This document shows positions 7,271 to 15,709 of a stretch of 34,978 bases of DNA, one piece after another; position 1 is the stretch's first letter; the number at the start of each line of letters is the position of its first letter. Position numbers and translations under genes: made by a program. The DNA comes from JAGLCW01 sp964422555 (lineage in GTDB: Bacteria; Caldisericota; Caldisericia; UBA6126): contig CAYRBR010000007.1 of the NCBI GenBank assembly GCA_964422555.1, positions 1-34,978 on the forward strand, in the 5' to 3' direction. The notes beneath the pieces are model-generated. The model did no database searches and was not told the origin of the DNA. It saw only the letters and a list, made by a program, of their open reading frames with translations.

Positions 7271-7323
7271 AGAATGCTCCTATCATATACTTCCGTATTC
7301 AATAAAGTAACTCTCGTCAAGGT

Positions 7324-9129
7324 TTAACCAAATCCTCCGCCAGATCCTCCGCCACCGCCAGAGAATCCACCACCGCCAGAGAATCCACCACCAGAACCAC
7401 TTCCACTGCTCCAGTTGCTCGTGCTTGAGCTAGAACCCATAGTGCTAATATGATTTGATAGTGATGTAATTGCGAGTGGTGTAATCCAGTAAACATCTCC
7501 TTGGGCAAAGGAAGCTCTTTCCATGTCAGCAATTTCAGGTAATTTAATACGCATTACCTTCATCACTTTTTTACTAATACCAAACATTGTGGCGAAGATT
7601 AAAAATTCTTCCCATATAACAATGGACTTAGGACCATATTCTTTCAAATTACTAAAGTCATTCATAAAATTGCGAAATGCTCTCCATTTAACATATTCTT
7701 CTTTTCCATTTTTACTTCTACTTCTCATAATGGGTGAGAAAAAAAGATACAGTGCGGTAGGAATTAATAGAAGCAGGAAAACAACAGAAAAAGGAGCTAG
7801 CATCACTGAAGAAACAAGCATAATAAACCCAAGTACGAGACAGACAGTTTGAACAGTAAAGGATGATTTATTGAACCAATCCATTTTTTTTGTTTCTTTT
7901 TCAATTCTTTCTCTAAAGTCCCTGTAGCTAGCTGAATATACAATTCTCTTGCGTTTAATTTCTTTTTTCAAGTCTTTTACTCTGATAACAGTCTTTTTGT
8001 TTCTGAACAAGATATCTTTTAGCAATGTTTTTTCAAAAGAAAGTAGTTTTGCATCTTGATCTATCCATGTTAGTTCTGCGTTGTTTTTTTCACCCGGGAT
8101 AGTGGCGTATTGAATTACTTTTCGGTGAACTAAATCAAGAATAGTAGCAGCGATAAAGCGATTCTTAAACTTCTTGAAGTAATACAACATGCCTGCAAGG
8201 GCTGGAGAAATTTTTGATGGGGGTTCTCTGTAGTATGGAATTGATTCAGCGTGAGGTTCCTTTCCATACTTGAAATAGAGAAAGAAAAATAAAATTAGAA
8301 AGAAAATGGTGAGTGTTATTGGAATGAAATCTCCAATTACTCGTTTGAAGTTTGCTTCGTTTGCAAGTTTTGTTTCTTTTTCAACAGTAGTTTGGTAAAT
8401 TGTTCCCGGTTGTACAAGATTGGATTGAAAATAGGAGCTAGGGAGTAAAACAAGTGCATGTATTACTTCTCTGGCATTTACATCATCACATGTTGCGATT
8501 GCATGTGTATCGTCAATTTTAGTAAAAGAACCCTGTAATGGACCATGACCCCAAATATAGTAATCATCCATTGGAATGGGTGTATCCCATGTAACATTGC
8601 CTGTGAAGCTATCCACTGGGAGTTCCCATCCGGGTCCTTGTAGGTACCAGTCAAATACTCCGAAGTCTTCATATACCTCAATATTTCCAAGAATTGTGTA
8701 ATGAAAAGAAATCTCTTTCGTTTCGTTTTCAGCCTGGAAATAGTACCATATCTTGTATTCATTAAGATTATCTTCTATATAGAAAGTGCCGTTTTCTTCC
8801 GTGTCGGCTTTTGCTTCAGAAAGAGGTTGGTTGTCTATTTCTAATGAGAAATTTTCAATTTTATCTAACTTGTTTTTTTCTAGAATATAGTATCCATAAG
8901 TAAAAGAACCATCAAAGCGAATGGTACGTGTTTCATGAAAAGAAACAGTTCCGTTCGAGTGAATTTGTGCTTCAACAAATGTATCCGTACATTCTACTTG
9001 TTTTTCTGCGTAAGTAGTTTCGTAATTCGAAGCAGCAAAAGAACAGGAAAAAACAAAAAACAAGAGAATCACTCTTACAGACCACCTTAGCATACTTGAT
9101 CTACGGTGCAAAAGCATTTTGTTTTTCAT
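7324..9129 (-). CDS. DUF2207 domain membrane protein with glycine-rich tail
   Basis: A 601-residue protein of the DUF2207 family. It has an N-terminal signal/anchor (about residues 12-33, VRVILLFFVFSCSFAAS), then an extracellular beta-rich domain to about residue 265 (DTFVEAQIHSNGTVSFHETRTI near its start is typical). A membrane segment lies at about 268-289, then a cytosolic region, and a second hydrophobic pair at about 425-470. The protein ends in repeated GGGFSGGGG blocks over about 27 residues. Such tails occur widely in DUF2207 proteins; their role is unknown. The gene starts 15 bases after pyrD, so it appears to be in the same operon without an obvious metabolic link. Confidence 0.85.
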   Translation of the reverse strand: MKNKMLLHRRSSMLRWSVRVILLFFVFSCSFAASNYETTYAEKQVECTDTFVEAQIHSNGTVSFHETRTIRFDGSFTYGYYILEKNKLDKIENFSLEIDNQPLSEAKADTEENGTFYIEDNLNEYKIWYYFQAENETKEISFHYTILGNIEVYEDFGVFDWYLQGPGWELPVDSFTGNVTWDTPIPMDDYYIWGHGPLQGSFTKIDDTHAIATCDDVNAREVIHALVLLPSSYFQSNLVQPGTIYQTTVEKETKLANEANFKRVIGDFIPITLTIFFLILFFFLYFKYGKEPHAESIPYYREPPSKISPALAGMLYYFKKFKNRFIAATILDLVHRKVIQYATIPGEKNNAELTWIDQDAKLLSFEKTLLKDILFRNKKTVIRVKDLKKEIKRKRIVYSASYRDFRERIEKETKKMDWFNKSSFTVQTVCLVLGFIMLVSSVMLAPFSVVFLLLLIPTALYLFFSPIMRSRSKNGKEEYVKWRAFRNFMNDFSNLKEYGPKSIVIWEEFLIFATMFGISKKVMKVMRIKLPEIADMERASFAQGDVYWITPLAITSLSNHISTMGSSSSTSNWSSGSGSGGGFSGGGGFSGGGGGSGGGFG

Positions 9130-9144
9130 AATAAACTCCTTCGA

Positions 9145-10080
9145 TTAATTGTGAGCTTTTCCAATCAGAGACGACAAGTGAAGATTTTTCGTTGAACAGT
9201 AACTTGATAAATCTTCAATAATTCTTTTGAGTGAGATAGGGTCAATCAGGTTTATTGTACCCACTTCTGTAGCAGAAGCCCCTGCCAAAATAAATTCAAC
9301 TACATCTTCGAACCTCTGTATTCCTCCACATCCAATAATAGGTAGAGAGGGGCAATACTCAAAAGCTTCCCATACTGCTCTTAGAGCAATTGGTTTGATA
9401 GCGGGTCCAGATAAACCAGCAAAAATATTGTGAAAAAAAGGTTTTTGTTTTTCAATATCAATGGCTATTCCTCGAACGGTATTCCCAATACAAACTCCAT
9501 CAAAGCCTTCGTCAGAAATAATCTTAACAGCTGTATGCAAAGGATTGGTCTCTATCGCAATTTTGGCTATCAAGGAGTGTTTTGAGGCAGATCGTACTTT
9601 TTTTAGAGTTCGTTGCAATACAGCCATATCTTGACAGAATTGTTTGCCTTCTTTGTGAATATTCGGGCAAGAGACATTTACCTCAATACAATCGATTGGG
9701 TACTTATTTGCTCTTTGTGCAAGTACCTCAAAATCCTCTTCTGTGAAACCTGAAATACTAATCCATTTCTTCGAGTCCACTTGTGCGATAAAGGGAATTA
9801 CTTCTTCTTCAAACCATTGAATACCCTTATTTTGTAAACCTACTGAATTCATTAATCCCGCGCTAGTTTCAAAAATTCTTGGTTGGGGGTTTCCTTCGCG
9901 TGGGGCGAGAGTAACACTTTTAGTTAAAATTGCACCCAATGAGTTGATGTCGATAAACTCCTTCATAATCTTTCCATACCCGAATGTTCCTGAAGCCGGA
10001 ATGATAGGATTGTTTAATGACATATTTCGTAGGGTAACTTGTAATTGTGTGTTGCTTTGTTTCACTGTAAACTCTCCCAT
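9145..10080 (-). CDS. pyrD: Dihydroorotate dehydrogenase, class 1B catalytic subunit
   Basis: This FMN enzyme oxidises dihydroorotate to orotate in the cytosol, passing electrons to PyrK. Motifs include NNPIIPASGTFGYG (about 23-36), NSVGLQNKG (about 78-86), VNVSCPN with the catalytic-base Cys138 of class 1B enzymes, GNTVRG, and CGGIQRFEDVVEF near the C-terminus. I place the start at the ATG ending at 10080, giving 311 residues, the usual length. The longer open frame to 10179 would add 33 residues that only mirror pyrK codons. The chosen start still overlaps the 3' end of pyrK by 19 bases, which suggests translational coupling. Confidence 0.94.
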   Translation of the reverse strand: MGEFTVKQSNTQLQVTLRNMSLNNPIIPASGTFGYGKIMKEFIDINSLGAILTKSVTLAPREGNPQPRIFETSAGLMNSVGLQNKGIQWFEEEVIPFIAQVDSKKWISISGFTEEDFEVLAQRANKYPIDCIEVNVSCPNIHKEGKQFCQDMAVLQRTLKKVRSASKHSLIAKIAIETNPLHTAVKIISDEGFDGVCIGNTVRGIAIDIEKQKPFFHNIFAGLSGPAIKPIALRAVWEAFEYCPSLPIIGCGGIQRFEDVVEFILAGASATEVGTINLIDPISLKRIIEDLSSYCSTKNLHLSSLIGKAHN

Positions 10081-10847
10081 ATTACATCTTTTGCTTGAAA
10101 TACCGGACCATCGGAACAAACTGTCCGCATTCCCTGGGTGGTTTTGAATGAACATCCAAGACATACACCAAACCCACATGCCATTCTAGATTCAAGTGAC
10201 ACTTCAATAGGAACATCCATTTCTTTGAAGTGATTCTCAAAACTTTTCATCATTGGTATTGGACCACAGGAGTACACTTTGGTGGGAGTCGGTCTTACTT
10301 CCTTCGTATAGGCTTTCAAAAGGTGACCATTATTAATGGCAGATCCATCTTCTGCAATGTACCAATCGGAATGAGTAGAAATAGGAACATCGGAAGGAAC
10401 GAATGGGGAAATATCAATCAATTCTCTTTCCCATGAAGTACCATACCAGATGTGAAATGCACAAGTGGAATACAGTTGAGATAAAAAGATCATGGGGGCA
10501 ATTCCTAGTCCGCCTCCAAGTAAAAGGTTGACTCCTTGTTTTGAAGGTGGTGTGAAAGAGTTTCCACAAGGACCTAACATAGATATCGAATCTCCAACAC
10601 GTTTTTCTGCTAGATTTTGTGTTCCTTTTCCAACTACTTTGTAAAAAAAAGAAAGATTATCGGATGAAGCAGATAGGATACTAAAGGGACGTCTTAACAG
10701 AGTCTCGTTTTTCCCTGAACAGGATATCTGCATAAACTGTCCTGGATAAACTGGCGATATGATAGGATCAGTTGTTACTTCCAAAAAATAGATGTTGGTT
10801 GAAATTTTTTTGTTTTCAGTGATTTCACCGTTTATTGTTTTGATCAT
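10062..10847 (-). CDS. pyrK: Dihydroorotate dehydrogenase electron transfer subunit
   Basis: PyrK carries FAD and a [2Fe-2S] cluster and links PyrDB to NAD+. The 261-residue protein shows the flavin-binding RRPFSI motif (52-57), the NAD-binding region LLGGGLGIAPMIFLSQ (109-124), YSCGPIPMM (192-200), and the cluster cysteines C224, C229, C232 and C244 in the spacing C-x4-C-x2-C-x11-C. It lies between pyrC (23-base overlap) and pyrD (19-base overlap). All three are therefore very tightly packed in one transcript. Confidence 0.95.
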   Translation of the reverse strand: MIKTINGEITENKKISTNIYFLEVTTDPIISPVYPGQFMQISCSGKNETLLRRPFSILSASSDNLSFFYKVVGKGTQNLAEKRVGDSISMLGPCGNSFTPPSKQGVNLLLGGGLGIAPMIFLSQLYSTCAFHIWYGTSWERELIDISPFVPSDVPISTHSDWYIAEDGSAINNGHLLKAYTKEVRPTPTKVYSCGPIPMMKSFENHFKEMDVPIEVSLESRMACGFGVCLGCSFKTTQGMRTVCSDGPVFQAKDVIWESLQ

Positions 10848-12147
10848 AGACTATCTTTCCTTTATAAATGGTATACAAGATTTTTCCACAAAGGTTTTTC
10901 CCAATAAAGGGAGAGTTATTGCTTTTCGAGTAAAAAGACGAAGAGACTATTTGATTTTCAAGAGATAAAATGCAAATATTGCCAAGGTACCCTTTTTTTA
11001 TAAAGCCTCGTGTTTGAAGACCAAGAATTTGTGCTGGGTATTGCGTGAATAGCCCAATACACTGTTCGAGAGAAATCCAACCTGAGGGTATCAGCGATGA
11101 GTAGGTGGCAGCAAAAGCAGTTTCAAATTCAATGGCTCCAAAGGGAGCTTTAAGGAATCCTTGTCTTTTTTCCTCTTCCGAGTGAGGTGCATGATCTGTT
11201 GCTATACATTGTAAAACACCTTTTCGAATCGCTTCCTTCAAGGCTTTCTGATCAGCTGAAGATCGAATTGGTGGATTGATCTTGAAACAGGCATTTTTGG
11301 GATCTATATCATTTTCATTAAAAAATAGATGATGGGGAGTAGTATCTGCGGTGAATGTATAATGAGCTCTATCAAAATTTGCGAGAGCATCACAGGATTG
11401 CTGACTGGAAAGGTGTGTAAAATGAGGAGTGAATCCTACTTCATGTGAAAGGATCAAATCTCTTACAACACAAGTTGATTCCGAAGAAGAGGATATGCCC
11501 GGATATCCAAACTCCTTCGCTTTTTCCCCCAAGTGCATTACTCCTTGGAGAGAAAGTTGTGGATCTTCTTCATGAAGTATTAAACGAAAATCAGATTCTT
11601 TTGCACATACAGCAGCCTGCTGAAATAAGATTGGATTGTTTAATCCTGTACCATCGTCTGAAAATATTGTTGGATATTGGTTCAATTGATGCTGTTTAAC
11701 ACATTGGTAACTATAAGAAAAAAGGGAAGATAGTTTTTTGGCTTCAAAATTCTCAGTGATAGCACCACACTGAAGAACTTCAATACGGCTTGTTGTTTGT
11801 ATTGTATTCTGTAGCTGCTTCCATTTTTCAGGCGTGTCAATAATGGGTGTAGTATTTGCCATCGCTACCACAGTTGTGTAACCTCCGGCAGCAGCTGAAT
11901 TGGTTCCAGACTGGATAGTTTCTTTGTGAGTTTGACCTGGTTCGCGAAGGTGGCAGTGGATATCAATAAATCCAGGGGTGACATATTGGTTTTCTGCATT
12001 CAACTCAACACAATCTCGAGCAGGAAGATCCGTTCCAATTTCCGAAATAATTCCATCTTTAATGTAGATATCCAATATCTTAAACCCATCAAGAGGATTA
12101 AGGAATACATTTCCCCGTCGAATGATTATTGTATCAGTTTCTTTCAT
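10825..12147 (-). CDS. pyrC: Dihydroorotase
   Basis: This zinc amidohydrolase closes carbamoyl aspartate to dihydroorotate, the step before PyrDK. The 440 residues have the type I (Gram-positive PyrC) layout: IDIHCHLREPGQTHKET with H64 and H66, FSDDGTGL, ILHEED, FTHLSSQQSCDAL, and ATDHAPHSEEEKRQGF with the catalytic Asp. An ATG at 12147 is preceded by a purine-rich AGAGGAG-like stretch (reverse of GCTCCTCTA). It is the first gene of the seven-gene minus-strand operon. pyrB, carAB, pyrE and pyrF are not in the window, and I saw no PyrR-type attenuator. Confidence 0.94.
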   Translation of the reverse strand: MKETDTIIIRRGNVFLNPLDGFKILDIYIKDGIISEIGTDLPARDCVELNAENQYVTPGFIDIHCHLREPGQTHKETIQSGTNSAAAGGYTTVVAMANTTPIIDTPEKWKQLQNTIQTTSRIEVLQCGAITENFEAKKLSSLFSYSYQCVKQHQLNQYPTIFSDDGTGLNNPILFQQAAVCAKESDFRLILHEEDPQLSLQGVMHLGEKAKEFGYPGISSSSESTCVVRDLILSHEVGFTPHFTHLSSQQSCDALANFDRAHYTFTADTTPHHLFFNENDIDPKNACFKINPPIRSSADQKALKEAIRKGVLQCIATDHAPHSEEEKRQGFLKAPFGAIEFETAFAATYSSLIPSGWISLEQCIGLFTQYPAQILGLQTRGFIKKGYLGNICILSLENQIVSSSFYSKSNNSPFIGKNLCGKILYTIYKGKIVYDQNNKR

Positions 12148-12185
12148 GTAGCTCCTCTATTTTATTCAGTATTTGAGGATATTAT

Positions 12186-12215
12186 AATATATTCAGCCTA
12201 AGAATGGCATATCAA
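12186..12215 (-). promoter_or_regulatory. Candidate promoter of the pyrC operon
   Basis: On the minus strand TTGATA (plus coordinates 12210-12215) is followed after 18 bases by TATATT (12186-12191), a fair sigma-70-type match. It would start transcription about 35 bases before pyrC. The -35 box lies inside an inverted repeat described separately. The assignment rests on consensus similarity only. Confidence 0.5.
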
Positions 12216-12222
12216 TTCTTAG
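12198..12222. promoter_or_regulatory. Inverted repeat, candidate operator between pyrC and corA
   Basis: CTAAGAAT (12198-12205) and ATTCTTAG (12215-12222) are perfect 8-base inverted arms separated by nine bases. The element overlaps the predicted -35 box of the minus-strand pyr operon and stands just before the corA ribosome-binding site. It could bind a dimeric regulator or form a short hairpin in a corA leader. Confidence 0.5.
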
Positions 12223-12237
12223 AAAAGAGGATAGAGA

Positions 12238-13224
12238 ATGATAAAGGCATATCAATCGAATGGAACATCGTTGAAAACAGAGTCTATCCAGGATTTATCT
12301 TTACAGAATATTTGGGTGAATTGCATTCATCCTTCTCAAGAAGAATTAAAGGAATGTTCTGAAAAGACTGGTGCACTGCTAAAATTCTTGAAAGCCCCTT
12401 TGGATATGGAAGAAGGATCTAGAATTGAAGTAGACGAGAACCAAATGATTATGATTATTGATGTACCTGTTTACGAAGAAGATTCAGAAAAGCAGCTTTT
12501 TTTTGATACAATCCCTTTAGGTATCATTATTCTAAGAGATAAAATTATTACAGTCTGTTTGGAGGATAACTCTATTACAAGTGAGTTAGAGAGTGGTAAA
12601 CCAAAGGTAGTAACATTCAAAAGAACCCGTTTTTTATTGCAGCTTTTGTACAAAACTTCTCAAATTTATATCCGGTATCTTCGAAGAATTGATGCACAAA
12701 CGGATGAATTGGAAGCAGCTATGCACAAAGCTACACACAACAAAAAGTTAGGAAAACTATTGAATCTGCAAAAGAGTATTACATACTTTTCAACTTCATT
12801 AAGAGCTAATCAGTCAACAGTAGGCAAACTTCGACGATCGCAGTTTACGAACACTACTGACCACAATATTGTAGAAAGCAGAAAAATTATAAAAATGTAT
12901 GAAGAAGATGAAGATTTATTAGACGATGTGGAAACAGAAAATCGTCAGGCAATTGAAATGGCAGAGATATATGGGCGTATTTTGGAAAGTATGGGGAATA
13001 TTTTTAGTTCGATGATCTCGAACAACCTAAATATAGTAATGAGATTCTTAACTAGTATCACGTTAATTGTTACCATTCCAACATTAATCGCCAGTATCCT
13101 TGGTATGAACGTTGTATTCCCCTTTGCTACCAATAGCGAAGCCACATTTTGGTTTATTCTATTGGTAACATTTTTTGTTACCGTATTGCTTATATGGATG
13201 CTACGAAAAAAAGATCTTTTGTAG
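12238..13224 (+). CDS. corA: CorA family magnesium/divalent cation transporter
   Basis: This 328-residue member of the CorA/MIT family forms pentameric channels for Mg2+ or related ions. A soluble N-terminal domain (about 1-260) contains the long stalk helices, including RYLRRIDAQTDELEAAMHKA. Two membrane segments follow near residues 267-288 and 303-321, with the signature GMN at 289-291 at the end of the first. A short basic tail (RKKDLL) ends the protein, as is usual. An AGAGGATAGAG site precedes the ATG. The next gene starts eight bases later, so the two are co-transcribed. Confidence 0.93.
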   Translation: MIKAYQSNGTSLKTESIQDLSLQNIWVNCIHPSQEELKECSEKTGALLKFLKAPLDMEEGSRIEVDENQMIMIIDVPVYEEDSEKQLFFDTIPLGIIILRDKIITVCLEDNSITSELESGKPKVVTFKRTRFLLQLLYKTSQIYIRYLRRIDAQTDELEAAMHKATHNKKLGKLLNLQKSITYFSTSLRANQSTVGKLRRSQFTNTTDHNIVESRKIIKMYEEDEDLLDDVETENRQAIEMAEIYGRILESMGNIFSSMISNNLNIVMRFLTSITLIVTIPTLIASILGMNVVFPFATNSEATFWFILLVTFFVTVLLIWMLRKKDLL

Positions 13225-13232
13225 GAGGAATC

Positions 13233-13925
13233 ATGAAAGAAAAATCATCACGAGATCGATTCTCAATCATTATTGCAATTGCAATTATTGCGTTTGGGCT
13301 GTTTATTCTTCTTCACAATATATTCCCAGCAATCAGTATTGGGTTTTATGTTTGGCCGTTTGTGCCCGTTCTCCTTGGTTTCATTCTAATCAATCTTGGA
13401 TTCAATTTCCATGAAGGCGCAATGTTCTTTTTCTGTAGCATTGGAACAATGACAATGATTGCCGGATTCATTCTGTTTGTGAATGCTTTTTTAAAAGATC
13501 CTTATCTTTGGTCTTATGCATGGGCCTTGATTTTTCCGTTTGGTTTAGGTGTGGGTAGGAAAATTGCAATGCGTTATTCAGAAGATAAAACACGACGATA
13601 TACTGGGAACGATTTAGTAATACTAGGAGTCATATTCTTCCTTATTGGAGGATTAATCTTCGAATTAGTGTTCCGTAACAAGGTTATTATGGATCATGCC
13701 GGAGGACAAATAACAATAGGGTATATCTTGGTTTGTTTGGGGATTTATATTTTAGTTCCAAAAGACTATCATTTTAAGAAAGAACTATTTGAACAAATGA
13801 ATGAAAAAACGAGTTCATTCTTTCGATCGAATCGATCTGAATATACAGAAGAGGAGATTTTCTCAGAACCACCTGCTAATAAACCATCCCAAGAGGATGT
13901 AGATGACTATTTAGTTGACGAGTAA
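13233..13925 (+). CDS. Multi-pass membrane protein of unknown function
   Basis: A 230-residue protein with about six hydrophobic segments (roughly residues 9-30, 37-55, 64-88, 94-112, 125-145 and 158-176). A polar, acidic C-terminal tail ends in YLVDE. The start at 13233 is chosen because AGGAGG lies just before it; an upstream extension would overlap corA in another frame. The early phenylalanine- and tryptophan-rich hairpins recall LiaF/DUF5668-type membrane domains, but I cannot name a family. It follows corA directly and the next gene begins one base after its stop. Confidence 0.75.
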   Translation: MKEKSSRDRFSIIIAIAIIAFGLFILLHNIFPAISIGFYVWPFVPVLLGFILINLGFNFHEGAMFFFCSIGTMTMIAGFILFVNAFLKDPYLWSYAWALIFPFGLGVGRKIAMRYSEDKTRRYTGNDLVILGVIFFLIGGLIFELVFRNKVIMDHAGGQITIGYILVCLGIYILVPKDYHFKKELFEQMNEKTSSFFRSNRSEYTEEEIFSEPPANKPSQEDVDDYLVDE

Positions 13926-13926
13926 G

Positions 13927-14445
13927 ATGGACCTTACCACTGTTCTTTTACAGGAATTGAATCTGTATCCAAAGTTGACCGTACAAGACATTTACAAAAT
14001 GCTATACGGTAGTGTGTTTGGTCCCAAACATGCACTAAAAAGTATAGATAGGGCTAAAGAGTCTTTTTTTCAAGAATGGGACTATGTAAATGATGATTCA
14101 CAAACTCAATTGTACGACGACATAACCATTGTACAACCTATGGTTCGAGTTCATTTATCTAAGTGTAAAGCACTTTCATTCAAGAAAGAAGATGTATTTG
14201 AGTGGTTTTGTAAATCGGCTGAACAAATGCAGAAAAGGGAAGAAAACGAGTTTCGCGATGTAATTAAAAGAGTACATTCAGTTGTAATTCAATCTCCTTT
14301 TTCATTCTCTACAGAACAAGCTAATAAGCTTTTGTCCTGGATTCAGCTTAAGCCTTTTCCAGTATGTTCCCACTCAGATGTATTTAAAGACTTATACAAC
14401 CCTCACTATCGATTTATTTCTCCTGGGTGTATTAAAACTAAATAA
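13927..14445 (+). CDS. Conserved protein of unknown function
   Basis: A 172-residue soluble protein without signal or membrane segments. It has the look of a conserved but unnamed bacterial family: YPKLTVQDIYKMLYGSVFGP then KHAL near the N-terminus, a central MVRVHLSKCKAL, and a closing SHSDVFKDLYNPHYRFISPG. The invariant-looking H, R, Y and P residues suggest an active or binding site, but I know of no established function. The ATG at 13927 follows the previous stop by one base; a TTG at 13915 in the same frame is an alternative start. It ends the corA operon before a strong terminator. Confidence 0.7.
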   Translation: MDLTTVLLQELNLYPKLTVQDIYKMLYGSVFGPKHALKSIDRAKESFFQEWDYVNDDSQTQLYDDITIVQPMVRVHLSKCKALSFKKEDVFEWFCKSAEQMQKREENEFRDVIKRVHSVVIQSPFSFSTEQANKLLSWIQLKPFPVCSHSDVFKDLYNPHYRFISPGCIKTK

Positions 14446-14476
14446 AAAAAAGCCGGGGGCTACCCGGCTTTTTTTA
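14444..14476. terminator. Bidirectional rho-independent terminator
   Basis: AGCCGGG (14451-14457) and CCCGGCT (14463-14469) form a 7-bp GC-rich stem with a 5-base loop. A-runs lie on the left and T-runs on the right. It can end both the corA operon from the left and the minus-strand operon from the right. Confidence 0.9.
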
Positions 14477-14499
14477 ATGTAACTATTTGTAAACTCGAA

Positions 14500-15687
14500 T
14501 TATTCTTCAGTCTTTTCAGTTTCCCCTTTCCAAGAGGCAAATCCACCGGTTAGGGATTGAACGTTTTTATACCCTTGGTTTACAAGCCATTCTGATGCTT
14601 GTTTTGAAAATCTTCCAGATTTGCAATATACGACGATTTCCATATTTTCGGTTTCGGGTGTTGCTTTTTCAAATTCATCGGGAAGCATGTCAACGTGGAT
14701 ATTAATAGCACCAGGAATATGTCCATCATTGTAAGAACCCTGATCTCTTGCATCAATAAGTGTGAACTCTTTTTTCTCTTCAATCATCTTCTGTAAGTCG
14801 GCTTGGTCTATATCAGTCCAGAATGAAACACATTCATTTTCACGAACAGGAATTTCTTTTGGATATACTATGCCAATTGTATTGGGAGGGGTCCAGCTTA
14901 CATCAGCTCCTAAGATTTCGGATACGAAGCGTAAGGGTACCAACGTTCTTCCATCCTTAATAAATGGGGCAACGTCTAGTTTGCAGGGCATTGTTTCTCT
15001 GTCAATTGTGGAGGTAGCATCGGTGGATCCAATACATAAAGTAATGGTTTGTTTTCCAATCTGATAACTGACTGTGTCCACTTTTCTAGTTTCTTCAGAC
15101 ATAGAGAACGCTACTTTTGCACCGAGTTGTTCTCCAATCCATCTAAATGGAACCATTGTTCTGCCTTGAATAACCAAAGGAGGAGTATCCAATGTGATTT
15201 CTTCTCCGTTAACCATTGCATCTGCATTTGTTGTGTGCATTTCCAATGTGGTTTTGTCTCTTACGATCACGTAAATGTTGACAATGGCGGATAATCTTGA
15301 ATTTTCCATCGATCCAATGAGTACTTTGGCACTCATTGTAGAGTTCTTTTCAGCTTCTTCGGAACAAAGAATGCGAATGCCAAATGTTGTTTCTTCTTTA
15401 GGAGCTAATGGCCCTACATCATATTTTTCCTGCACTGAAAAATCATCTAGTTCTATTTTCATGTCACAGCCACTACGCAGTTTTCTAGTAATGGAAACGG
15501 TGTATTTACTTTCTACATCAAGGGGATTAACAAAAGGAACCTCTACATAGGTAGTGGAACCAGACACAACCGGAATCATAAAAGAAGTCTGATTCAATAT
15601 CTTTTCTTCTGCTAAAGTATTGGGCAAAGATGCCACAAAAACAAAAATAATCAAAAAAGATAACAAGAGAGAAATACATTTTTTCAT
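14500..15687 (-). CDS. Secreted copper-amine-oxidase-like stalk domain / rhodanese fusion protein
   Basis: A 395-residue exported protein. A signal peptide covers about residues 1-26 (ISLLLSFLIIFVFVASLPNT). A beta-rich, Ig-like domain follows at about 30-145. Two copies of the copper amine oxidase N-terminal-like stalk repeat (PF07833 type) lie at about 155-276, recognised by GRTMVPFRWIGEQLGAKV and GRTLVPLRFVSEILGADVSW. A C-terminal rhodanese domain spans about 295-388 with IDARDQGSYNDGHIPGAINI and the catalytic-loop Cys355 in VVYCKSGRFSKQ. Rhodaneses move sulfane sulfur, and an extracellular one attached to a wall-type stalk domain is unusual. An AAGGGG site precedes the ATG. It follows the anchored protein gene by 22 bases. 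Confidence 0.85.
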   Translation of the reverse strand: MKKCISLLLSFLIIFVFVASLPNTLAEEKILNQTSFMIPVVSGSTTYVEVPFVNPLDVESKYTVSITRKLRSGCDMKIELDDFSVQEKYDVGPLAPKEETTFGIRILCSEEAEKNSTMSAKVLIGSMENSRLSAIVNIYVIVRDKTTLEMHTTNADAMVNGEEITLDTPPLVIQGRTMVPFRWIGEQLGAKVAFSMSEETRKVDTVSYQIGKQTITLCIGSTDATSTIDRETMPCKLDVAPFIKDGRTLVPLRFVSEILGADVSWTPPNTIGIVYPKEIPVRENECVSFWTDIDQADLQKMIEEKKEFTLIDARDQGSYNDGHIPGAINIHVDMLPDEFEKATPETENMEIVVYCKSGRFSKQASEWLVNQGYKNVQSLTGGFASWKGETEKTEE

Positions 15688-15709
15688 ATAAACCCCTTTT
15701 CTGAATGAA

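Noticed and set aside
7317..7532. A minus-strand open frame rich in V, L, D and A over the end of the DUF2207 gene
   Set aside because: It is the shifted-frame reading of the repeated glycine/serine codons of the DUF2207 tail.
10081..10179. A 33-residue N-terminal extension of PyrD
   Set aside because: The extra residues read through pyrK in another frame. The ATG ending at 10080 gives a normal-length PyrD.
12148..12237. A PyrR-type attenuator before pyrC
   Set aside because: The leader is too short and shows no terminator hairpin with T-run or PyrR binding loop; only the inverted repeat is present.
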